64,000 bases of DNA from Cristatella mucedo (lineage: Eukaryota; Bryozoa; Phylactolaemata; Cristatellidae), in contig WPIO01000315.1 in NCBI GenBank assembly GCA_009760855.2, positions 1 through 64,000 of the forward strand, read 5' to 3'. Numbering within the stretch: the stretch's first letter is position 1; each line of letters starts with the position of its first letter. Of this stretch, positions 39,011 to 51,030 are shown piece after piece. The notes under the pieces were generated by a model that saw only the letters and a list, made by a program, of their open reading frames with translations, did no database searches and was not told the DNA's origin. A program made the translations under genes and the position numbers.

Positions 39011-40149
39011 AAAGAAGAGATCTTTACCTTTTGGACCATCACCTATTTGCAGCGTATTGCAAGTACCTATATAGAAGTGCACGCGAAGTCACTATAATAT
39101 TTCATAAGACATGAATTGCGGCGGGCACAATTATTTTATTGTTCCTAGGACGCTCTTTAAATAGTTTCTAAAATCTAACGGTTGCCCCAGAGTTTTTCTC
39201 CTGTGAGAGAAGCTTTTTTATTTGAAATAATCATGGGCAAGTTTTGAATTGTCTGTCCGTATCAGTCAAATAGACGAATAATTGACTACGGTTGCATTAT
39301 TTTGAAAGAGCTAGCTAGTTAATCCGTAAGAGCAGATAGGGGCAGGAGCATTTCCTGAAATGCTGCAGACCTATAAGCTGCTGCACTGCTAGGCCGAGTG
39401 GGCTTTTGCAAGCCCTGTTGATGCTGCATTAGCAAGTATGTCACGCGTCCCCGCCCAAGGATTAAACAAGCCACTTCGCTCTTGTGCGGGTGGGTAGAAG
39501 AGGGTGCTGCAGTCATCGTGGCCTCAGAGTTTCTAAAAAGATTTATCTATAGCAGTCAAAAAGGCTGGTGAGATCATCTTTTGACAGGCGGTCTTAAACT
39601 CTCTGCCTGTTATAATTACAATGTTTTGTAAAATTACTTTTGTGAATGTTCCTTTTCCATTTAAAGATTTTTTTCAAAAGTTTCGCTCGGTTGCACGTAC
39701 CAAGAAACGCTCAAAAGTGAGATTTCAGAAAGATCAGATATACTTATAATATTGTACATAAAAAATATGGCTGACGAGCCACTCCTATTTCTAAAAATTA
39801 ATATCATTGGCTATCTCTTAACAAAAATGTGTTAACTTATCAAGCTTCTACTTATCTCCAATCATGAAATAACAGCTCATTTATTTTTAGTGCATATTTT
39901 CATCACTCAGATGTAAACAAATAGTATTAATAAATAATGAAACAGTGTATCTTTGCTCGAAGAGAAATAAATCTCTTCTAGAGAAGTTGTACACGTATCT
40001 GAAGGAATTATGTCATTCGGTTAGTAATAAGATCCTCGATTTTAGTCCATATACGCACCTAGAGTCATTTCACACCAATTAATAAAATTCAGTGAGAAAC
40101 ATCCGGGTTTCAAGCTTCTTAATTAATTCCGACAAGTCACGGCATGTCC
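39011..40149. other. AT-leaning host DNA, nothing recognised
   Basis: There are no long frames, tandem repeats or known tails in this stretch. Confidence 0.45.
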
Positions 40150-40720
40150 CAACAAACCACTTCGCGCGGACCTGCACCGGCTACCAGTCAAGTAACGGAT
40201 CGACTTCCAGATCTTGTCTCTCACTTTAGGCCACTTCATTCTTCGGCTCCAGCTATCTCTTAGATTTGCTCCCCTACGAGGCTAAGCATCGTACCACCCA
40301 CTTTTCGGAATCCAACAGTTTACCAATACCTTGTACAAACCTCAAATCCTTTAGAGACCGTGTAATTAGTTCGTATGCTCCCAAAGCCTGGAACTCACCA
40401 CCGACTTTAGTCACAACATTCCCTGATGTGACCACATCTATAAAGAACTTAAAACACACCTATTTAGGACACCATCTAGTGGGTCCCTGTGATTCGTCCT
40501 TCATGTGCTTATGCATGCTGACACTGTGCTTGCTGCCACTAACCACATTTGCATGTTTACCCTGTGCATAGCACCCTTAACCATTGCATTCATGCTGTTT
40601 ATCAATCGTGATATTACTCACCATTCAGTCGCGTTTTATTTTGCAGCAAATGTAAAGCGCCTAGAGAGAGAGATTGAGTTCTCTGAGGGTGCTTTATCAA
40701 GTGCAATAATATTATGATAT
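40150..40720 (+). mobile_element. LINE copy, extreme C-terminal coding region and 3' tail
   Basis: GACCTGCACCGGCTACCAGTCAAG (LHRLPVK), KHRTTHFSESNSL and the conserved 3' UTR ending GGGTGCTTTATCAAGTGCAATAATATT are visible. Confidence 0.65.
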
Positions 40721-41384
40721 CGTGACTTCAGTCAGTAGTAAGTTCCAGGGGTTCCACGTAAGTGGTAAGTAGTAAGTAGTAAGTTCCAGTAAGTTCCACA
40801 CAATGCCACTTATCGATTTTTAGGTTAATTATAGGCACCGCTAAGCGCCTTGGAGAAGAGGAGCAGGTTGCACGATAACCAGCATGATTGAGAAGTTTCT
40901 TGGATAGGTTGGTCTTGATGGTTGTAGAGAATAAAGGGACATACAAGTTGGTGGCAAAACTTCGAAGTCGGTATGCTGTTTAATGCAAAGCTAGTACCTG
41001 CCTATGAGAAGTGGTGTATTAAGGCAACAGCTACATGCACGACATAATAGTCTGGCTGCCTAGTTTTCCATCAACGGCAATAGTTTTTGGCAAGGCAAGA
41101 AGACATGCAAACAGCGACTTACTGCACGTGTGCCTTGATTGGATTTAATGAATATAAATATGTAACAGTGGGTCGTTGCTTGCAACTTGAACCGATGTTC
41201 ATCTAATGCTCAGCTAAGCCTGAGCGTCAACGAGTGGCAAAAGTAGCTTTCGTAGATTTTCACAGGACAGGTTGCATGTGTCTGGTCGAGGCTATAAAAT
41301 ACACAACCTCCATCTTAGGGGCCTGCTGGCTGCACTTTATTCGATGGCCTTGTTAGTAGTGCGTTAGATTTTATTTCGAATCTT
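40721..41384. other. Host DNA, nothing recognised
   Basis: A short direct duplication (AGTAAGTTCCA/AGTAAGTAGTAAG) lies at 40,735-40,800. Nothing else is seen. Confidence 0.4.
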
Positions 41385-41822
41385 CCTAATAATAATAATA
41401 ACAATAAGAATACATTTATAGCGCCCTCAGAACTCATCTCTTTCTAGACAATATACTTTCGCTGTAAATAAATCATGATCGAATGATTTTCTGTAGAATG
41501 CTCAATGAACAAAAGCATACCATTGTTAGAGGGGACACGCACAGGGTCTGCATGAAAGTATGGTTGGTGGCAGCATGCACAGTATCAGCACGGAAAGCAC
41601 ACTAAGGAAGAACAGCATCGACACACTACATACTGTGATAAATAGACGCGTTCTTGATTTCTGTTTAAATGTGGTCAGGTTGTGGGATGTCATGACTCAA
41701 GTCGGAATTGAGTTCCGAGCTTTAGGAGCGTACGAACTAAACGCACAGTTGCCGAAGGATTTGAGGTTCATACAAGGTATAGGTATGCGAATACATTCCG
41801 AAAAGAGGATGGTACCATGCCT
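41385..41822 (-). mobile_element. First LINE family 3' end, inverted
   Basis: An AATAATAATAA-type start, GCGCCCTCAGAACTCATCTC and GGTTGGTGGCAGCATGCACAGTATCAGCACG match the complement of the conserved tail. The coding end follows to about 41,820. Confidence 0.6.
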
Positions 41823-41860
41823 GGGGTGGTGAGGGAGTACTACAATTCTGTCTACGTGTG

Positions 41861-42012
41861 TCTCTGTCTTTCTCTATATGTGTGTCTCTGTCTGTCTGTC
41901 TGTCTGCCTGTCTGCCTGTCTGTTTCTGTCTGTCTGTCCGTCTGTCTGTCCGTCTGTCTGTCTGTCCGTCTGTTTGTCTGTCTGTCTGTGTCTCTCTCTC
42001 TCTCTCTATCTG
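41861..42012. repeat. (CTGT)n/(TGTC)n microsatellite
   Basis: Imperfect CTGT/CCGT tetranucleotides followed by a CT run. Frames through it encode only Cys/Leu/Ser low complexity. Confidence 0.9.
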
Positions 42013-43434
42013 TATTTATCTGTATTTAAACCTAATTAGTGGCTGAACTGTTTTGTCCACATCTGCTAACACGTCTTGGCCAGCTGAATCCATGAGATCG
42101 GTTGTCTGCAGCGTCCACGTATACGTTGGATCAAGTTCTTCCCAACAACGCTAAATTCCGGCGGCAACTTTAGGCGAACCAGCAATAAAAATACTTGGCC
42201 TCTGCTCATCCAGCCTCTGCACGACCTGAATCGGAACGACAATCTGCACGACGTGCGCCCGACATGAAGCTCATGGTTGGCAGGTAGCAGGGCAACCCCC
42301 ACTGGACTTCCGGGCTTTACCTGGGCTAAACCTGTACAGATACAGAGCTCTCGAATAGGCAAGACAAAGGTAAGCGCCGCGAAGCAGCGATATTTACTAA
42401 GTCTAGCTCGCACTGGCAAATCCCTATGCCGAGACCACGAGCTAGCGCGCACACACAAAACACGAAAGAAACACAAAATGCCAGCTCGGGCGCGATACGA
42501 TCGTATTCGGTGGAGTCCACCGAATCCTCCTGGCGTTGTCTCGTCATGTTCCGTCAATCGCCTGCCAACAGCCCACCGTCCTCCCTAGCTTTCAGAGAAA
42601 CGAGTCCGACGGCTTCGAAGCGCAGAGCCGGACAAAAGACAAAAAAGACCGATAGACCAAGAGACCAAGAGCGAGCGTCGCTCGACTCTTAAATACCTAA
42701 CTGAGACAATAGGGCAACAGCTTAGTGGTATTGGGCCCAACACCTTGAGCACATTGCGGTAAGGAATTAATACCGTCCCTAGGCCACTGGAAGGGCACCC
42801 CTGTCCAGCTTGAATGGCGAACGGGTTCCATACGATTCTTTTTTGGACAGAGTGAAGGCTGAGGTTTACAGGCCAGCCAACATCAATCAGCAGTATCCGT
42901 GGGTATCGGGCCAATTCTAAAGGCCGAATCGCCACCGCTGGTCTCAGAGCTTACTGGCTTGCTCTTAAGCTCTTGCTCTCTATCCGCACTGACGCTCCTC
43001 TCTGGCTCACTGCTCCAGGAAAAAGGATTTCTTGCCCGCCGCCGAACAGCTCTTGTTCGAGCTAAAATTCAGCCAAGGCCAGCAGGGCGCAACAGACTTG
43101 CTCGTGGACCAGCCATCGTCTGGCCAGCCAGCGCTCGGCTCGTGCGTGTGGTTCGCTGCCGCTCGAGGCTGGCGTTAGCTCACCATCAGCTGTCCTTTGG
43201 AGGTGGTGGCGGTGGGGCTCGTTTGCAGGGGTCTTGTGTTCATTGTTCCGACGGCGCTGCCCAAACTCGGTTTTCTGCCGTATCCATTTTGGAAGTCGGC
43301 CGCCGGGCTTGCCAAGTTGGCTCGTGTGCCTGGGACACATGCTTCGCTCGATTTCTGTTAGTGGAGGGGGAGCACCAACTTCAGTTGGATGCCTCGGAGC
43401 TGTAGTCGGCTTCGAGACTATTCAGGCACTAGTG
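42013..43434. other. Host DNA, no gene recognised
   Basis: GC-leaning sequence with several overlapping frames on both strands, none with a family signal. A (GGTGGC)-rich run lies at 43,201-43,216. Confidence 0.4.
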
Positions 43435-43617
43435 GTGAGCCGTGATGGCACACTAGGTAAGGCGGTTGCTTTCACGGCCTAGCTCCCGAGGTCGTGGGTT
43501 CGATTCCTGCGGTGGGCGATTCTTTATCGCCGCTGCAAGCGGTGGTGATAGCCGTAAAAGCTCTTCTGTCGCTATACAAGAAGAAGCTGTTTAATCATCT
43601 AGGATTTTTTATTCTAG
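43435..43617 (+). mobile_element. tRNA-derived SINE
   Basis: Internal Pol III promoter: an A box in TGGCACACTAGGTAAGG (about 43,446) and a B box GGTTCGATTCC at 43,497-43,507. A body containing GTGGTGATAGCCGTAAAAGCTCTTCTGTCGC and an end GTTTAATCATCTAGGATTTTTT follow. Related copies lie at 45,600-45,782 (minus), 46,300-46,385 and about 59,615-59,800. Confidence 0.65.
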
Positions 43618-43773
43618 GGGGCTGGGGGGACCATGTTCAACTAAAGAATTGGTCTCCTTTAGCCTGCCCGATAGCTTCACTTGTGTATGAGCCACGGTTA
43701 GTTTTTACCTTGATCCCAAAATGCTACAGATGATCCGGCCACTGCTGCAAATGGCATCAGATCTAGCTATAGC

Positions 43774-44500
43774 TGTACCCAAGCTAGGTTCGGCTGGCTA
43801 GTACCTGACGGCTGTAAGGAAGTTAAGGGTCACCGGCTAGGCCCGGGCTGGCCCAGGCACGGCCGGATGTGAGTTGACGTGAGGTCACCGGGGCTTTTGG
43901 GTAGGAGAAGTTGGCCGAGTAAGTCGTGGTGCTGGAGGCTCCTGGTCTCGCTGAATCATGCACCTGGAAAGTTGCAGGCGTGCTCCGGCGATGCGACCAT
44001 GTACGCAAGGTGACGAGTACCCAAGGCTCGAGCAGAGCTAGATAGTAAGCTCGTTGTTGTGACTTTTATATTCTGTGTTCCCGGGTAGCGTTTTTCACGA
44101 CCCCCATGAGTTGGCGTCTTTTAATGGAATCTCTTGATTGTAGTGGTTGTCGACTTGGACTAACCAAGCAGTTAATCAGCCAACCGGATCTTTTACGGTG
44201 TACGCTCGTACTGTTGGATTCGGAGTCGGTACAACGGCAAGACTGCTGAAGCCGACTGACCAACTAACACGTTTGTTCGAGCTTGCTTTGTCGTCTTGCA
44301 CCCCCATAGTGTACTTTGTTTAGGTCCCTAAAATAGACTTTTTTAGTTCCCCTATTGTTGTTGGTGCATGCGATATTTTAAAGACGTCTAACCTGACTGC
44401 CGCTCGTCTTACCCAAGCTCAGTGGCATGACGAGCGGCTGCCTGGTCGGAGTATGGCTGGTTCGGTGGGAAATAACCTTTGACCCCGGCAACTCGGCGTC
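43774..44500 (+). repeat. LTR-like dispersed repeat, copy 1
   Basis: The whole segment matches 58,200-58,935 in inverse orientation. Examples are CCGGCTAGGCCCGGG near 43,835, CCTGGTCTCGCTGAATCATGCACCTGG near 43,941 and ACGCTCGTACTGTTGGATTCGGAGTC near 44,202. It begins TGTACCCAAGC, its partner ends in CA, and a TTTTATATTC box lies inside, so a solo LTR is plausible. No coding sequence is seen. Confidence 0.5.
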
Positions 44501-45599
44501 ATAGCTACCCAGACAAGGATGGAAAGCAGGCCTGGCTGCCTGTCATTAAAATATTTAATCATTTAAACATGTAATCACTTGCTTACCTCCGAGCTCCTCC
44601 TCGATGTACTTTGTGGCACATGAATGTACATCAGGGCTCCAGGACATGCCTCAAAGTTTCTCTGTGATGTCCCATCCTACTTCTTCTGGGCTCCTTGTGA
44701 ATCTTGTAGCTGTTCTTGGATGCACTGCAGGGTTTCTTAGTGCATCTCAGAACTCCTGGACATGCCCTGCACCTTATTTGGGATTCCTGAGTGTTCTGGG
44801 TTCCTGAGTTGCTCCTCGGAGCTCATCTTCAGTCCTCCATGTATTCCCACACAACGTCGGAGATGTAGCATCACGTGTCGGCTAGTGCCTGTGACGGAAA
44901 GCATCAGCTTTGGTTTGAAAAGCACCCACCTTCAGATCCCCATATTGAGGATTTTTCATAAAGTTGTTTACCTGAACCCAACTTGCCTTGCAATCCACTC
45001 ATGCATGACCTGAGACCGGCAGTGAAATAGCAGCTTTTAAATGACCCGATGGGAGCCCACCCATAGATAGCCCTGAGCTCGACTCGACCTGCTGGTTATA
45101 CCTTGCTACACTAGACATTGTCTGTTCTTACTTAAGTCATGCCGACATTCCGTTGCCAAAAACCAACATATTTCGATGGCAATTCTCTCCTCGCCGTGCT
45201 CTGCCAACCTGTGCTCTAGTCCTCGTGCATTCTGACAGTTGCATCGATCCTTGACCATGTCAGCTTGCGTAGTCAAGATTAAGTCAGGAGCAGCTAGTCC
45301 TTGACTTTTCCAGAGGCAGCCAATCATATTTGGGCTGAAAGCCCGTGACTGGCGTGTTGACCACCGGATGAACGGTCAAATGAGATCGGCTCAATGGAGG
45401 GGTCTGGTCTAATAGAGTCCACGTTCAATGGCCTTAGTCCTAGCCTACTCTGCACTTCACGAAGCAGATCGTTGGTTCGATTACTGCAGTAGGCTATACT
45501 TATCAGCTCAGTGCATGCTGAGGTGGAGATGATAATCTCCCCACTCACCAGGTATATCTCGAATCATCGAGCATGCATTCGCCTGCATGTGTATTTGTG
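44501..45599. other. Host DNA, nothing recognised
   Basis: Short CTGG/CTCC-type imperfect repetition occurs around 44,600-44,830 (repeated GGACATGCC and TCCTG...). No gene or known repeat is identified. Confidence 0.4.
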
Positions 45600-45782
45600 T
45601 TAAATAAACAAATACTAGCTGATTTAACAGCCTCTCATTTATTGCGACAGAAGAGCCTTGACGGCTATGACAACAGCTTGCAGTGGCAATAAAGGCTCGC
45701 CCACTACAGAATTTTAATCCACGACCTCGGGCCGAGGTCCTGAAAAGCAACCGCCTTACCTAGTGAGCCATTGCGGCTCATC
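45600..45782 (-). mobile_element. tRNA-derived SINE, inverted copy
   Basis: The complement of the SINE at 43,435: GAGCCGCAATGGCTCACTAGGTAAGGCGG near the right end, GACCTCGG region, GTCATAGCCGTCAAGGCTCTT and a GTTAAATCAGCTAGTATTTG end. The B box is degraded. Confidence 0.65.
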
Positions 45783-45793
45783 AAAATCTTTGC

Positions 45794-45876
45794 TGTCAGG
45801 AGTGGGATTTGAACCGACGCCCACAGAAGTGGACTGCAATCTGAACGCAGGCCTAAGACCGCTCAGCCATCCTGAT
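45794..45876 (-). tRNA. tRNA-Leu(CAG)-like gene
   Basis: Read on the minus strand it has an acceptor of seven bases paired with TCCTGAC (first pair mismatched) and a D arm TGGCTGAGCGGTCTTAGGC. The anticodon arm is CTGCG-TTCAGAT-TGCAG with anticodon CAG. A type II variable arm and a T arm with GGTTCAAATCC complete the fold. The overall form is that of a eukaryotic class II tRNA-Leu with no intron. The first-pair mismatch leaves open a pseudogene or a SINE-related origin. It lies 11 bp from the Val-like tRNA. Confidence 0.6.
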
Positions 45877-45886
45877 TTTATAAATT

Positions 45887-45958
45887 TGTTTCCACCCAGG
45901 ATCGAACTGGGGACTTCTGCATGTTGGGCAGATGTGATCACTTCTACACCATGAAAAC
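45887..45958 (-). tRNA. tRNA-Val(AAC)-like gene
   Basis: On the minus strand: acceptor GTTTTCA pairs with TGGAAAC (one G-U), and the D arm is TGGTGTAGAAGTGATCAC. The anticodon stem-loop is TCTGC-CCAACAT-GCAGA with anticodon AAC, and the T arm is GTTCGATCC. Position 33 is C where U is nearly universal, so decoding activity is doubtful and this may be a pseudogene. It is in the same orientation as the neighbouring Leu-like tRNA and SINE. Confidence 0.58.
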
Positions 45959-46039
45959 ACCTGTGTTTGCATGCATATGTGCCCACGTGCAGGTTTCCCG
46001 GCACAGACATGACCCCAGATTGGGTGTATGGCAGCAGTT

Positions 46040-46205
46040 TGATGTACAACTTTGTTGTGTGAGACGAAGTCTGTTGGCTACCGAATGCGTACCAAAAGCC
46101 GCTTAGGCTGCGTGTGCGCTATGCAAAACTCTCCTGCGTAACACCCACATGGTCTCTATGACTTTGTGGAGTTACAGACGGAGATACATTACATTCCATT
46201 ACATT
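46040..46205 (+). mobile_element. Second LINE family 3' tail
   Basis: GTGAGACGAAGTCTGTTGGCTACCGAATGCGT, GTAACACCCACATGGTC and GGAGTTACAGACGGAGATACATTACATT with a repeated ATTACATT at the end: the clearest copy of this tail. Confidence 0.65.
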
Positions 46206-46299
46206 ACAAAGATGCAGCAGCTTTTTTCTGAAGCTGTGGCATCTTCACAAGGCTTCCCTACATTGCCTTCTCGAACCTGCACCCTCTATTTTAGGCCTA

Positions 46300-46385
46300 T
46301 AGCCAGTGTTCAAGCAGTGGTGATAGCCGTTAAGGCTCTTCTGTTGCTGTGCGAAATAGGCTGTTAAATCAGCTAGTATTTTTCG
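46300..46385 (+). mobile_element. SINE 3' half
   Basis: CAGTGGTGATAGCCGTTAAGGCTCTTCTGTTGC and GGCTGTTAAATCAGCTAGTATTT match the 3' half of the tRNA-derived SINE. The tRNA head is missing. Confidence 0.6.
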
Positions 46386-46747
46386 GGTTTCTTGATTGTT
46401 GTAAATTGCTGATTGGGCCTGCAAGTGGCAGGTACTCACTCGCTCACATGCGATTGCACACACGTGCTGCTAAGCTGCTGCACTAGCATTTCCACACAGT
46501 TTTAACGGCACCCCATTTCAGGGGTTTAAGAGATTCAAAACTGAACCTCTCTGGATAGGGCAAACATAATGGCAAGGCAGTACCGAACTTGGCCAGATGA
46601 AGCCCTTGACCTGCCGATTAAACCCTCCCGGCAAAACACTGCTGCTAGGTCTGCCTGAGCTGAGTGATTGCCTACAAACTCAAGTCATGTCCTGGCTGCC
46701 TGAGCCAGAGCTTTAGGCTTCTGCTTGGGCCGAATTATGGCTGGTTG
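46386..46747. other. Host DNA, nothing recognised
   Basis: No gene or repeat identified. Confidence 0.4.
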
Positions 46748-46880
46748 TGTAACAATAATAACAATAATAATGCTTTTGATAAAGCGCCCTCAGATAACTC
46801 AATCACTTTTCATGTGCTTTACATTTGCTGCAAAGGGAAACGCGATTTAATTGTGTGTAGTATCATGTATGCCATTGGCC
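46748..46880 (-). mobile_element. First LINE family 3' tail, inverted
   Basis: AATAATAACAATAATAATG, then AAAGCGCCCTCAGATAACTCAATC and GCTTTACATTTGCTGCAAAGG: the complement of the conserved tail. Confidence 0.6.
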
Positions 46881-46989
46881 TGCTATAGCCAGTCTGTGAG
46901 TAGGAGCTCTCACTGGCCTCAGATGATCGGCTGCACAATAGCATTGCCGACAGTCGTCTATGTCATCCATTTATCATGTCTTTTTTTGC

Positions 46990-48810
46990 CCCTGCTGCTG
47001 CTCTATCCCCTTCCGACCTGTCATCATTAGTATAACGCTACAACAGGACACTAGCTGACAAGCTCGATGAGTTTGCACATTTGACTGTGCTCACTGTGCA
47101 CTCTAGCCCAGATGACCTATGGTTTATCACAGACATTATACTGGCTATGCCTACTAAGCACGACCTTGATAAAGCCTACACAAGCCCAGGACCTACTGTC
47201 TATCGACAGGCATATGAGGACTAATGTACATCGTACCAATTGATCCTAGCAAAGGCCACGTCTAGCTTCTATAAAAACACTGTTAAATCACACACGGCCA
47301 ATCTAAAATCCTGAGGTCTACGAGCGACCATCGCCTTAACCACTCCCAGGTTAGTTCCTTACATAGCCATCTTTTTGGTGATCTTGCCGATAGCTTTTCT
47401 ATCTAGTTTGTCAGCAAGATAAATAAGATTAGTAAGTCCATCCCTAGAGTGGGCTCATCTCCTCTGGACTCATGTCTTTCAATTCCATGCAGTGCCTACA
47501 TTTATACTTCAAGGTCACAAGCCACCTTATTCTGAAGGTAATATCCCAATCAACGAAGACAACTAGTCCTGTACACCCTACTGTCACTGATATGCTTTTA
47601 TGATGCATTCTGCCATGCTCACCTAACATAAATCTGCCAATAGTCTCAGATAGTATCCCAGCACCTTTCAAAACTGCTGCAGTCAGGCCACTACTTAACT
47701 AAACATGACTAGATCAAAAGAACTTAAGCAACTTCCACAGAGTCTCTCTTCTGTAATTCCTGTATAAGACACTGAAGTGAGTTGTGGCAGACCAGCTGAA
47801 CTCATACATTGAAACTTCAAGTCTAGCTGGTATGCACCAGTCTGGTTTCTGAATTAATCACTCCACAGAGTAAGCTTTACTTCGGGGTATAACGACCGTT
47901 TTGGGAATGTAGAATGATGTAGAGCCTCTCTGCTTGTCTTGCTCGATCTTTTGGCAGCTTTTGATACTATGGTTCACAAAGTCCTACTCGAGAGCCTCTC
48001 ATTTCGCCAGCGCATCATTGGCACTGCCCTGCAACAGTTGAAGTCCGATCTTAGTGAGAGACACCAGAGCATTGATGTGGATGGGCAAAGACCATCCGAG
48101 GATGCTCTGAAGTATAGAGTACATCTGGCTCTGTGTTTCGTCCAGCTCTTTTTGTGGTTTATACTCTCCCTCTTGTGGATGTGTGCCCCAGGTACAATCA
48201 AGGCTTTCACTTTTATGCAGATGACCCTCAGTTTTACCTTCGCTTTAATCCATCCCTGCCCTCGAGCGAGTTGAATTCTCTCAATTTACTCGCTGCATGT
48301 ATTGATAACCTATATTCTTGGGTGACTGCAAACTTTATTAAATTGAATGAGAGCTTCCGATGTATGGGAAAACCAAGTACGATTCAGAAATTAATAAACT
48401 GAACTCCTAAAAATAGCTCTGCGAGCAAATTTCCTGTTGTATCTGCAAAAATCTGTGTGTCCTGTTTCAGAGTGACCTTCAGTTGGACGACAACATCAGC
48501 TCCACAGTCAAGTCTGCGTACTTTCAACTACATAATATTGCTTGAATGCTGGCTGGTTTAGACAGGGATACAAAATCTAAATTAGTCTATGCATGTTTAT
48601 GGCATCGCGTCTTGATTTCTGTAAATCACTGCTTGCTGGTCAACCGGCCTGAACAATCAGTGGCCTTAAGTTGGTTCAAAACTCTACAGCTAGCCTTGCC
48701 TGTCATGAGAGGCACAGTTGCCGCATCACAAATATTCCAGCTGACCTAGTCTGGTGCAGCTGAGGCAAAGAATTTGTTTGCAAGCAGTGTATTTTCAAAA
48801 GCATGGTAAG
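46990..48810 (+). mobile_element. Heavily decayed LINE copy (linker to RT)
   Basis: The order follows the 51.8-54.3-kb copy: LADKLDEFAHLTVLTVH-like linker, then VAFDTMVHKVLLESLS-like RT start, FHFYADDPQFYLRF (catalytic block, altered) and MLAGLDRDTKSKLVYA. Many stops and frameshifts mark an old copy. Confidence 0.6.
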
Positions 48811-49239
48811 TATAGTAAGTAGTAACTGCACTGCATTGAGTGCAGGCAGAAATGAATGAATTGTTATCAAAGCCCCGAGTTCCCTGTTGTTGGCAAAACC
48901 CAGCAATTTAGCAAAATGTTAAGCAGCCAGGAATCAACAGCATCACCGTAATCACTTTTTCGAGGCTCAGCAATAGATATTTAGATATTTTGATTATATA
49001 TCCTTCGTCTGATTTTCACTGTGTGTCTCTGGATGATACCAACAGCATTGGCTAATAGGAATGAAAAATGCTGCTCCTCTGACCTCCATCGACTGTACAT
49101 CTACACAACTCTTATCAGCACTGGAAGCAAACCGACACTTTTTGCATAAAGACATTTATGCCTACTCGTGTTCATTGCTATGGAAACCGCCCCCAGTTTG
49201 AGTTTGAGACAATATTAAACCAAAGTTTGGGTTCGTCAC
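48811..49239. other. Host DNA, nothing recognised
   Basis: Short frames only; no repeat identified. Confidence 0.4.
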
Positions 49240-49640
49240 TGGGGAGGTGAGGGAGTTTTTTGGAGACACCCAGTCTCACAACACCTTGCTGCCCAGTCCA
49301 CATGTCTCTGTATCGAGCTGGCTCCCCAGTCAAGCATCAACTTAAGCATGATTCTGTCATTCACTTTTAGGTTACTTAGTTCTCTGGCTCATGCTAACCT
49401 AGCAGACCTTTTCTCCCACTTAGCTAGGCATTCTATTAAATGGTTTTCCTGACCGAATTGTTTAGCTACACCGCATTGGAACCTCAAATCCTTAGGAGAC
49501 CATGGCGATAGTTGGTGTGGTCCCAAAGCCTGGAGCTCACTCCCGACTGACGTCAAGACAATCCCTGACTCGAATTCATTCGAAATGAAGCTGAAGCACA
49601 TTTTTATCATAACATTTAGTGGATCACTGCCGTTGTTCCT
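49240..49640 (+). mobile_element. LINE C-terminal fragment, strongly diverged
   Basis: SIELAPQSSINLSMILSFTFR-like sequence (49,310 onward) and CCCAAAGCCTGGAGCTCACTCCCGAC correspond to the terminal RT region of the first LINE family. The usual tail is lost. Confidence 0.45.
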
Positions 49641-50849
49641 GTGTGTTCAATATTTCTCACGGTGGGCAGCAATAGGTCGACGACATTTATATGAAGTTTT
49701 TGTTACGACACGGTCTGGAGGTTTTTCATAGCCCGAGGGACGAGTTAAGTGTCAAGATCAGTAGAGGCAGGTGCAAAGAAATGAGAGAATCGGAGTAGGG
49801 TGATGAGAGGTAGCAGTGTTCGGCAGGTACAGCAGTGAAGGACTGGAGTCACCAATCCGTTTTATTGTACCTACAAAAAATCGGAAACGCAGACCAGCAG
49901 AGTGGGCGCCAATTAGGCTTGATATAGTACTCTTTCTGACGAAAACTTGATATAGGCTGTGGTGTTCTAGCTGTGTTGGAGCTTGAACGTGAACACGAAT
50001 ACTGAGGTTGAATGACTCAGGTAGGGACATCATGCTTAAGCCCATCGGATAGAAAGACTTGTTGAAGCCGATGTTGCAATCATCGAAAATTGGAAGAGGA
50101 CCATTCCTAGTGCTAATAATGGTGAGAAAGTCGGAAAAGTTAGTGACACAGCTTGGATTTCGGTTTACTGGGCTGTATTTGCTCGATCTTCGGCAACTTT
50201 CCACTACCTGGACAGAGAAGGGGGTGTGACAGCCCTCTGCACGAGCTGTCGTCGGGCTGGGTAGCACGACCGAGCAACAAGTCTGTTGGCTCCAACACCA
50301 AAACCTTTATTTCACGCAATGCCAGCCAAGCCCAGTCTACACACACTAGAGGGCTGCAGGTGTCGAGGGATCTCTCCCTCCCCTCCCGTTGTACTCCTCC
50401 GGAAACCCTTATATTTCATGCATTCGTTGTTTTTCGCACTTTTTGGCCATTGTTCGTTCAGAACCCGCCCGACAGCTGGCATCAGTTTGTGGTAGCTTGA
50501 TGTCTTCACAGATGCTGCCAATGCATGGATTTGGACAGGACTGGCGAGTTTACCGAGTCATCATCTGCCCATACACCGGTTGTGAGCTTGCGGCTGCATA
50601 GGCAGTCTGAGAGAGCCATTGCGAGGTCTCCGCCCAGTGCTCGCAGGCTGGAAGCTTCATGTTCTTTCACAGGGGGGTTTAAGAAAATGGCTTAATCTGA
50701 GCTGAGAGCGAAGTGAAATAGGCAGGCAGCAATGCTTATTCCATCGCCAGTTCTAATCGATAATGCTTTGTGAAAAAAGGAGAGACCATCTGGGGTAACA
50801 CAGATGACCAGTTCCAATACTTCAGCCTTGTCTGATAGCTCGGCCCATA
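49641..50849. other. Host DNA, no gene recognised
   Basis: A minus-strand frame of 169 codons (50,267-49,758) and overlapping plus frames are present, but none shows a family signal or codon bias that I can defend. A decayed retroelement is possible. Confidence 0.3.
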
Positions 50850-51030
50850 AGTGTTAGCATAATGGTAAGGTGCTTGCATTTAACAACCCAGAACATGGGT
50901 TCGAGACCTGCAGCACAGTTCACACAGTTCTTGGTTGCCTGCTCTTAGTTAGGTAATAGAAGGTAAAGGCCCGTGCTGCAAAAATGAGGGTGTTTGAAGC
51001 AGTCGGCTGCTACTTTACTTTTTTGGCTCA
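50850..51030 (+). mobile_element. Second tRNA-derived SINE type
   Basis: TTAGCATAATGGTAAGGTGCTTGCA (A box) and GGGTTCGAGACC at about 50,897 (B box) form a tRNA-like head. It is followed by an unrelated body ending in a T-rich stretch at about 51,030. It differs from the 43,435 SINE in both head and body. Confidence 0.5.

Noticed and set aside
41817-42046. Cys/Leu/Val-rich frames
   Set aside because: They are translations of the CTGT microsatellite.
42066-43405. Possible host genes with 100-168-codon frames
   Set aside because: Frames overlap on both strands with no motif or codon pattern that separates one as real.
49758-50267. 169-codon minus-strand frame as a host gene
   Set aside because: No family signal, and overlapping plus-strand frames are equally open; noted only as unassigned DNA.
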